Assembly: GCA_947589165.1 (NCBI GenBank)
Contig: CANQCH010000031.1
Location: 1 to 10,370 of the forward strand
Reading direction: 5' to 3'
From: an uncultured Bacilli bacterium
GTDB taxonomy: Bacteria; Bacillota_I; Bacilli_A; RF39; UBA660
DNA length: 10,370 nt
Shown: positions 7,301 through 10,370 of the stretch, one piece after another
Position numbering within the stretch: position 1 is the stretch's first letter
Layout of the letters: each line of letters starts with the position of its first letter
Position numbers and translations under genes: made by a program
The notes under the pieces: model-generated
The model's input: the letters and a program-made list of their open reading frames with translations, nothing else
Databases searched by the model: none
Told to the model about the DNA's origin: nothing

Positions 7301-9020
7301 TAGCAATTGTTCGATAATGATTCATATTTATAGCAATCCGTTGCAAACCTAAAAAATCAAATTCTTCTTTAGCCATCATTTCTTGAAGTACTTTTTCGTA
7401 TAGTTTAATCCCCGCGGCAGTTTTTCCTTGCCGAATTAACATATCCGAATAATCCAAATCTAAAATATACATCGATTTAACATCGGGATAATCCTTTTTT
7501 AAAAGAGGATAAATATAATTTAAATTTTGATCAACTTTATCGAATAAAAATTTTTTTAAAAGGTAGTCAATTACCTGACTTATCAAACTAATGATATCTT
7601 CATCTTGAGTCAAGACAAAATTAATCACCGCGGCATTAAAATAATTATCAATATTGGAAATATAATCCTTATCTAAAACTGATTGTTTCATCAAATACTT
7701 ACCATAATAATTTTCCATTTCTCCCATGGTAGTTTGGAGAATTATATCAGGACATTCTCTTCTTAAAATATCTCTAACGGTTTTATGCATATAATATTTG
7801 CCATCTTCACAAAAGATAAAGGATAAACCTTTAATTTTTTCGTACAAAGTTAGGGAGAAATTAGGTAAAATTTTGTAACCTACTTCTTGAATCAGTTCAT
7901 CGGTCCAGCTACCAATTTGACTTAAAACATAGGCAATTTCACTACTTTGAGCATCCATATACCGAATAAAACGTTCCACTAAAACATCAACATTTTTTCC
8001 AAATTTATTAATCGTTATGGCTTCGCCATTTTCTTTTAATATTTCATAGGTACTTACACAAATATCTAGGTATACCGGAGTTCCATGGGTAAGGTCATAA
8101 ATTTTTTTTCGCAAAGTTTCTTCTTCAATTCCCGCTTCTTGTAAAAAGTCGTTAGTGTCTTTAAAAGATAAATCACCTAAAATATGTTGATTAAGCGTTT
8201 CTTCCCAGTCTTTATCATATTCTCCCCATTTGATTTTTTCTCGACCAGCTAAAATCCATAATACTCCCGGCACTTGTAAAATCGGTCCTTCATCACTTCT
8301 TAACCAAGCATCTTGCATTAAGCTATATCCTTCGGCTTTAATTTCATTAACTAATTTTTCATATGTATCTAACAAAATAACTAAAGGTTTATCAGCTTTC
8401 TCTAAATTGGCCGCTAAATCTTGGGAAAAATAGTAAGGTAATCTTTTATAAGTTTCTTCAGGGGTTTCACTTTCCAAGCGAATTAAATCAGATTTATATT
8501 TGATTTTATTATTTTTTATAATAGCTAAACCAGAATCAGCTAATTTAAAAAGTGTTGACGCCATCCCAATAAGGGGAATTTCGTTTAAAACATCAACTAA
8601 AAAACTAAGCGGTTTACTCTTTTCCACTAATGATTTTACTTCTGGCTTATCGGTATTTTCGCCAATCTTCCGGGCATAAGTATAAAGAGCTAGATCAAAA
8701 ATAGGAAATTGAAAAGCCGCTTTTTGTTCCAATTGATTTTTGATTAAAGTCAAAACGGTTTTCGCATCTTGGGCAGTTTCAAAATCAAAAAAAGCGAAAA
8801 GAGCTTTTTCTTCTTCTAATTCTTTCGTAATTTTTCTAAGTAAGGTACTTTTACCAATACCCCCGACGCCATAATAAGTAATAACATGAATATCTTCATC
8901 ATTTTTTAAATTTTGTTCTAATTTCCGATATTCATCCCAAAATACTTTTCGTGGTTGCTCCCGGTCTGTAAACTTACGTGTCGCTTTTTGTAATTCTTTA
9001 TTACGGATAATTTTTTTCAT
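4302..9020 (-). CDS. STAND-class (NB-ARC/NACHT-like) signalling ATPase with long TPR array
   Basis: A 1572-aa protein starting at ATG 9020, chosen because AGAGGT (9033-9028) is 7 nt upstream. After a short N-terminus (FTDREQPRKVFWDEY, residues 17-31) comes Walker A GVGGIGKST at 51-59, Walker B LVILLDT with D218, a sensor-type arginine in WILAGREK (R260), THGTPVYL at 311-318 in the place of the GLPL-like motif, and YYMHKTVRDIL at 409-419, which resembles the MHD motif of the winged-helix region. This is the STAND switch layout: ATP binding converts an autoinhibited form to an oligomeric one. About 460 residues of helical, partly TPR-like sequence follow, then thirteen 42-aa TPR units at 882-1427 and a helical C-terminal end. 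No effector domain is recognisable before the P-loop. Family members act in regulation and antiphage defence; the ligand and output here are unknown. It converges with the importer operon, and upstream (9022-9112) a terminator separates it from the Bro-N gene. Confidence 0.85.
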   Translation of the reverse strand: MKKIIRNKELQKATRKFTDREQPRKVFWDEYRKLEQNLKNDEDIHVITYYGVGGIGKSTLLRKITKELEEEKALFAFFDFETAQDAKTVLTLIKNQLEQKAAFQFPIFDLALYTYARKIGENTDKPEVKSLVEKSKPLSFLVDVLNEIPLIGMASTLFKLADSGLAIIKNNKIKYKSDLIRLESETPEETYKRLPYYFSQDLAANLEKADKPLVILLDTYEKLVNEIKAEGYSLMQDAWLRSDEGPILQVPGVLWILAGREKIKWGEYDKDWEETLNQHILGDLSFKDTNDFLQEAGIEEETLRKKIYDLTHGTPVYLDICVSTYEILKENGEAITINKFGKNVDVLVERFIRYMDAQSSEIAYVLSQIGSWTDELIQEVGYKILPNFSLTLYEKIKGLSFIFCEDGKYYMHKTVRDILRRECPDIILQTTMGEMENYYGKYLMKQSVLDKDYISNIDNYFNAAVINFVLTQDEDIISLISQVIDYLLKKFLFDKVDQNLNYIYPLLKKDYPDVKSMYILDLDYSDMLIRQGKTAAGIKLYEKVLQEMMAKEEFDFLGLQRIAINMNHYRTIATNKKLASDFLNYVKSYDLKKVERHDEPGFMNIIYNIEANLCEVLSLYEEAFDLYLKASKGNEDNAYRPTMSILSVLSLMTQHDIFYKSTECVELIEKMIAENSTIDPNYFNAMLTLTAWYVKKINNSEKALYWVNQAEEYYHKMYGDDHVFDSEDNLIRSKLVVLDMANKPELKSYAEAMQKIVVENYNPENIEVELLLMKLLEYIDLKKRRQLIEKLYQKYTQGKVNINNIYKIAYELTKTDEGDLIQKFVDTIYDAIEKEGLNENNINIYQNVLRYVNYINNDHIVKDYDYLEQKIDNCIKYYQAKYGADSDMVLGAMKQKEDFYLYIGEYEKAIAVFEKQYDICKKKYGEDSLECANINNNIAYAYSNIENEDNPEKTITYFQKALQTFKKLFGENDPRTLKVEKSLLTVLPFNEDKLNKLQKYYAKIVSLVGENDKLALEVLDDIGFVCVIINHYEEALQTYLKLYDLTKKEYGETADITMEKINSIADAYLRLEDHSHALPYYKKMYQFYKEKYGENDEKTIDYMDILGDIYLMLDDCSNALPNYQKLYPIYMNKYGEDGDETIRIMSRLAEVYFELKDYSNALPYYEKLYPIYKDKYGENDEKTTKLMFKLATVYLKLENYSNALTYYEKIYPIYLERYGENDVDTIEVMYKISQVYLGLKDYAKILPYYEKMYQIYLQEYGEMAKLTLQQQQYVAMIHKFMKNYAKELELREKNYPKLMQIYSENDDELLAAYDRIAQAHYNLKDYAKALEKHLHLYSIYKEKYGEEDDKTLDILEWLDVEYYYSGQFDKEQEINEKRYQIYLKKYGEKHDLTISTLKDQVTSLLFLGKYKEALEIILKLLDFFVELAQTKEQEKYIKLGVICYEKEKKYKEALQFLEKWLPHMENETRGLIEKAHVYYQMKDIEEAKKIINTISLKKMEKESCENLNDIRYLNDLADVLIACQKEKEAKVVMNKIMAIIDNIWSKFDIHQNVTANLKKLNIKKTNPKKKKS
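4740..6377 (-). repeat. thirteen 126-bp tandem coding repeats (TPR units)
   Basis: Each unit starts with a Y/F/V-G/S-E/A landmark (YGEND, YGEDG, YGEED and variants) and carries two helices with an N/D-Y-x-x-A-L pattern, as in kinesin-light-chain TPRs (TPR_12). Tyrosine codons of the first and last landmarks (6375-6377 and 4863-4865) are exactly 12 x 126 bases apart. Ten of the twelve spacings are exactly 42 codons; the other two are 45 and 39. The central units share long DNA matches: 31 of 36 bases from 5399 and from 5525 are identical, consistent with internal duplication. Confidence 0.85.
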
Positions 9021-9044
9021 TTTTATTACCTCTTTTTTGCCCTT

Positions 9045-9053
9045 ATTGTAACA
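9045..9053 (-). promoter_or_regulatory. extended -10 element before the STAND gene
   Basis: Read on the minus strand this is TGTTACAAT, an extended -10 (TGn + TACAAT, five of six to TATAAT), 25-33 nt before the start codon at 9020. The -35 position (TAGCGT at 9073-9068) matches poorly, as is common for extended -10 promoters. Confidence 0.4.
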
Positions 9054-9080
9054 TGAAATGATTAAAAACGCTATGTATCT

Positions 9081-9121
9081 AAAAAATAAGTTATTAGATT
9101 TTTGCAAATAACTTATTTTTT
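9081..9121 (-). terminator. hairpin terminator of the Bro-N gene
   Basis: Perfect 15-bp arms at 9081-9095 and 9107-9121 (core AATAAGTTATT / AATAACTTATT) with an 11-nt loop. On the minus strand the descending arm ends in TTATTTTTT. The stem has only one G-C pair, so it is weaker than its length suggests. The Bro-N stop codon (9115-9113) lies in the first arm. It would isolate the STAND gene from upstream reading. Confidence 0.6.
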
Positions 9122-9502
9122 ATTTCCTATTTTTTTATTTGGTTCATCAATTCTTTCACTACCTAAATTAGCAAGCCATAGTTTAAATGGTTCCGCTTTG
9201 GGACTAGGAACAGATTCAATTAATCTTAATATGCCTTTGGTGTCTAAGGAATCTCTCAATCTTATTTCCCCATCTGGAGCTTTCATTTTCAACTGACTAC
9301 ATTTTGTAGTCAGTTCACTGCCTTCCTTTTTTAGTCTATTTTTCAATACAGACCAATATTTTCTTGGATTATTGCTATCCGTTAAAGCACCTATAACATC
9401 AACTACACTAAAGTAATAATCTTCTTTTTCACTATCCCAAATACTTCTAATTTCTTTTCCTTCAAACAAATTGGAAATGGTTTCTAATTTGTTTTGATTC
9501 AT
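9113..9502 (-). CDS. short Bro-N domain protein (phage antirepressor-like), truncated
   Basis: A 129-aa protein with start ATG 9502, chosen because AGGGGG (9514-9509) is 6 nt upstream; a longer frame from 9541 would have no such site and would overlap the promoter. Bro-N motifs in order: IRSIWDSEKEDYYFSVVDVI (19-38), LTDSNNPRKYWSVLKNRL (40-57), TTKCSQLKMKAPDGEIRLRD (65-84) and PSPKAEPFKLWLANLGSERI (99-118). In the family this N-terminal domain is DNA-binding and found in phage and viral regulators. Common bacterial relatives continue well beyond 'GSERIDE' with a conserved helical part; this one ends nine codons later in the lysine-rich NKKIGNKK. It is thus a lone DNA-binding domain, either a decayed antirepressor or a small stand-alone regulator. 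The promoter upstream is strong, arguing for expression. Confidence 0.8.
   Translation of the reverse strand: MNQNKLETISNLFEGKEIRSIWDSEKEDYYFSVVDVIGALTDSNNPRKYWSVLKNRLKKEGSELTTKCSQLKMKAPDGEIRLRDSLDTKGILRLIESVPSPKAEPFKLWLANLGSERIDEPNKKIGNKK
9291..9315. repeat. perfect 25-bp inverted repeat inside the Bro-N coding region
   Basis: AACTGACTACA (9291-9301), three T, then TGTAGTCAGTT (9305-9315): an 11-bp perfect stem with a 3-nt loop. It spans codons 63-71 (ELTTKCSQL), part of a conserved Bro-N segment. No T run follows on either strand, so it is not a terminator. Confidence 0.75.
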
Positions 9503-9523
9503 ATTATACCCCCTGATAATAAG

Positions 9524-9552
9524 ATTATATAATAAGAACAATTGTTTGTAAA
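9524..9552 (-). promoter_or_regulatory. promoter of the Bro-N gene with a palindrome in the spacer
   Basis: On the minus strand: TTTACA (9552-9547, five of six to TTGACA), a 17-nt spacer, and a perfect TATAAT (9529-9524), 22 nt before the start codon. The spacer contains the 10-bp palindrome AACAATTGTT (9537-9546), abutting the -35 box, a good place for a repressor. The best sigma-A-type promoter in the window. Confidence 0.65.
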
Positions 9553-9558
9553 TAGCTT

Positions 9559-10065
9559 TTAAGATAAAATAAAGGCGGTGGTATTACAAATAAGCGCGAT
9601 AAAAAACAAAATACCACTAATAAAATCACTTTGCGTTTTTTTTATTTTATATCTACTTAAAAAAGTTATCGAATTATAGGCACATAGTAAACTTACTAAA
9701 GCTGATGGGGAAGTATCTTTAAAAAAAGAAATTATAACGAGAACAATAAAAAATAAAGCCATCCCAATAATGCCATAACGGATTGTTTTTAAATCAATTA
9801 ATTCTGTTAATTTCACAATATTTTCTTCACTCTTTTTTTCAATGTCTTTATCTTCAATTATTTCCCCCGCCAATATTTCATTTACACTTACGCCTAATAT
9901 TTCACTAAGGGGTTTAAGTAAAGCCATATCCATTAAACATAAGCCCCGTTCCCATTTACTGACAGCATTTTTCGTAATACCTAATTTCGTTGCTAATTCT
10001 TCTTGTGTTAAATTTTTTTCTTTGCGCATATTCGCAATAAATTTACCAATTTTTTCTTGATTCAT
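9559..10065 (-). CDS. XRE-family transcription regulator with three membrane helices
   Basis: A 168-aa protein. Residues 1-65 are a Cro/C1-type helix-turn-helix: IGKFIANMRKEKNLTQEELA, then 'KLGITKNAVSKWERG' as the recognition region, then 'LKPLSEILGVSVNEILAGE'. A charged linker (70-96) follows, then three hydrophobic segments at about 98-115, 119-136 and 148-167. The fusion of an XRE domain to a small membrane domain is common in Firmicutes; it puts the regulator at the membrane, where it may sense a membrane or envelope signal. The ligand is unknown. GAAAGGAAG (10080-10072) precedes the ATG. The palindrome in its own promoter suggests autoregulation, and the divergent collagen-like gene may be a target. 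The last codon is 56 nt before the Bro-N start, with the Bro-N promoter between. Confidence 0.85.
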   Translation of the reverse strand: MNQEKIGKFIANMRKEKNLTQEELATKLGITKNAVSKWERGLCLMDMALLKPLSEILGVSVNEILAGEIIEDKDIEKKSEENIVKLTELIDLKTIRYGIIGMALFFIVLVIISFFKDTSPSALVSLLCAYNSITFLSRYKIKKTQSDFISGILFFIALICNTTAFILS

Positions 10066-10086
10066 AATTTGCTTCCTTTCTTTCTT

Positions 10087-10115
10087 AATATATAACTAAA
10101 AGTTAAATTTTTAAA
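10087..10115 (-). promoter_or_regulatory. candidate promoter and operator of the XRE gene
   Basis: On the minus strand: TTTAAA (10115-10110), a 17-nt spacer, TATATT (10092-10087), 22 nt before the start codon. The spacer holds the perfect inverted repeat TAACT-AAA-AGTTA (10093-10105), a plausible site for a dimeric XRE repressor. A second, imperfect pair TAAAC/GTTTA (10112-10116 and 10126-10130) lies towards the divergent promoter. Confidence 0.4.
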
Positions 10116-10126
10116 CATACTAATGG

Positions 10127-10153
10127 TTTACTTTTTATCTAGTCCAATATAAT
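10127..10153 (+). promoter_or_regulatory. candidate promoter of the collagen-like small gene
   Basis: A perfect TATAAT at 10148-10153, about 45 nt before the ATG at 10198. TTTACT (10127-10132, four of six) would give a short 15-nt spacer; the -35 assignment is uncertain. Confidence 0.4.
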
Positions 10154-10197
10154 TTACCAAAAGTGGATAAGCTCATACGATATATTGAGGAGGAAAA

Positions 10198-10311
10198 ATG
10201 AATTATTATAATCAAGCTTTACAAAAAATAAAATGTGCCCAACAACAATTTAGTACCGCTGGTTGTTGCTGTATTGGTAACATTGGGCCAACGGGACCAA
10301 CTGTACCATAA
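10198..10311 (+). CDS. very short collagen-like (Gly-Pro-Thr) protein, probably truncated
   Basis: A 37-codon frame with an excellent ribosome binding site (GAGGAGG, 10187-10193) and a perfect -10 upstream. It begins MNYYNQALQKIKCAQQQF, passes a Cys-Cys-Cys run (residues 23-25) and enters IGPTGPTVP before TAA. Cys-rich starts followed by long Gly-Pro-Thr arrays are the usual form of collagen-like surface or exosporium-type proteins in Firmicutes; there the array runs for tens of triplets and is followed by a globular domain. Here only two GPT triplets remain. Either the array has contracted and lost frame, or a repeat was collapsed in assembly, or the peptide is complete and short. The 59 bases after the stop do not resume GPT coding in any frame, which argues against a simple one-base frameshift. 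Confidence 0.55.
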   Translation: MNYYNQALQKIKCAQQQFSTAGCCCIGNIGPTGPTVP

Positions 10312-10370
10312 GTTTTCGCCCACAATAAGTTATAGCCGTGAAATATCAATATTTCTAGCCCAACTTTCCA

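Noticed and set aside
9021..9107. A 29-codon N-terminal extension of the STAND gene (start at 9107)
   Set aside because: That start lies inside the Bro-N terminator hairpin and has no ribosome binding site, whereas ATG 9020 has AGAGGT at 7 nt; the extension would also include the likely promoter.
9503..9541. A 13-codon N-terminal extension of the Bro-N gene
   Set aside because: It overlaps the -10 box of the promoter, lacks a ribosome binding site, and adds no family-like sequence; ATG 9502 has AGGGGG at 6 nt.
10212..10370. A 52-codon open frame on the minus strand, open to the right edge
   Set aside because: It is antisense to the collagen-like gene and its end mirrors that gene's codons; no start or ribosome binding site can be seen and no family is recognised. 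It could matter only if coding continues beyond the edge.

Overview
The window is AT-rich, with AT-biased codon choice, strong Shine-Dalgarno sequences (GAAGGAGG, GGAGG, GAGGAGG) and small intergenic gaps. TGA is a stop (the ABC ATPase ends in TGA) and tryptophan is TGG, so this is the standard code, not the Mycoplasma code. This look, together with a DUF1292 protein, a Bro-N protein, a Gly-Pro-Thr collagen-like stub and SsuABC-type genes, points to a low-GC Firmicute or Mollicutes-related gut-type bacterium. The exact lineage cannot be read from the sequence.

Layout. (1) Positions 1-1679: the start of a gene leaving on the left edge (minus strand), diverging from a two-gene unit made of a putative HExxH zinc metallopeptidase and a small DUF1292 protein. 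(2) Positions 1736-4305: a compact three-gene ABC importer operon of the nitrate/sulfonate/taurine/thiamine-precursor class, with a membrane-anchored NMT1/THI5-like binding protein, an ATPase and a permease, and overlapping gene ends (8 nt and 17 nt). (3) Positions 4302-9020, minus strand: one very large gene (1572 aa) for a STAND-class signalling ATPase with a C-terminal array of thirteen 42-residue kinesin-light-chain-like TPR units. It converges on the importer operon; the two stop codons overlap inside the stem of a hairpin that looks like a two-way terminator. (4) Positions 9081-10065, minus strand: a short, apparently C-terminally truncated Bro-N protein with its own promoter and terminator and a perfect 25-bp hairpin inside its coding sequence, then a membrane-attached XRE-family regulator. 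(5) Positions 10066-10370: a divergent control region and a 37-codon gene with a Cys-Cys-Cys / Gly-Pro-Thr collagen-like start that stops after two GPT triplets.

How the parts may work together. The importer genes clearly form one unit. The metallopeptidase and DUF1292 genes are probably co-transcribed, with an unknown job. The minus-strand block (XRE regulator, Bro-N, STAND-TPR) is the accessory-looking part. STAND ATPases with repeat sensors are known in bacterial antiphage defence, and Bro-N proteins are phage-associated. A defence or prophage-remnant reading is therefore reasonable but is inference: the STAND protein has no recognisable N-terminal effector, and each of the three genes seems to have its own promoter.

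No tRNA, rRNA, CRISPR array or insertion sequence was seen. No gene-free stretch exceeds about 135 bases.
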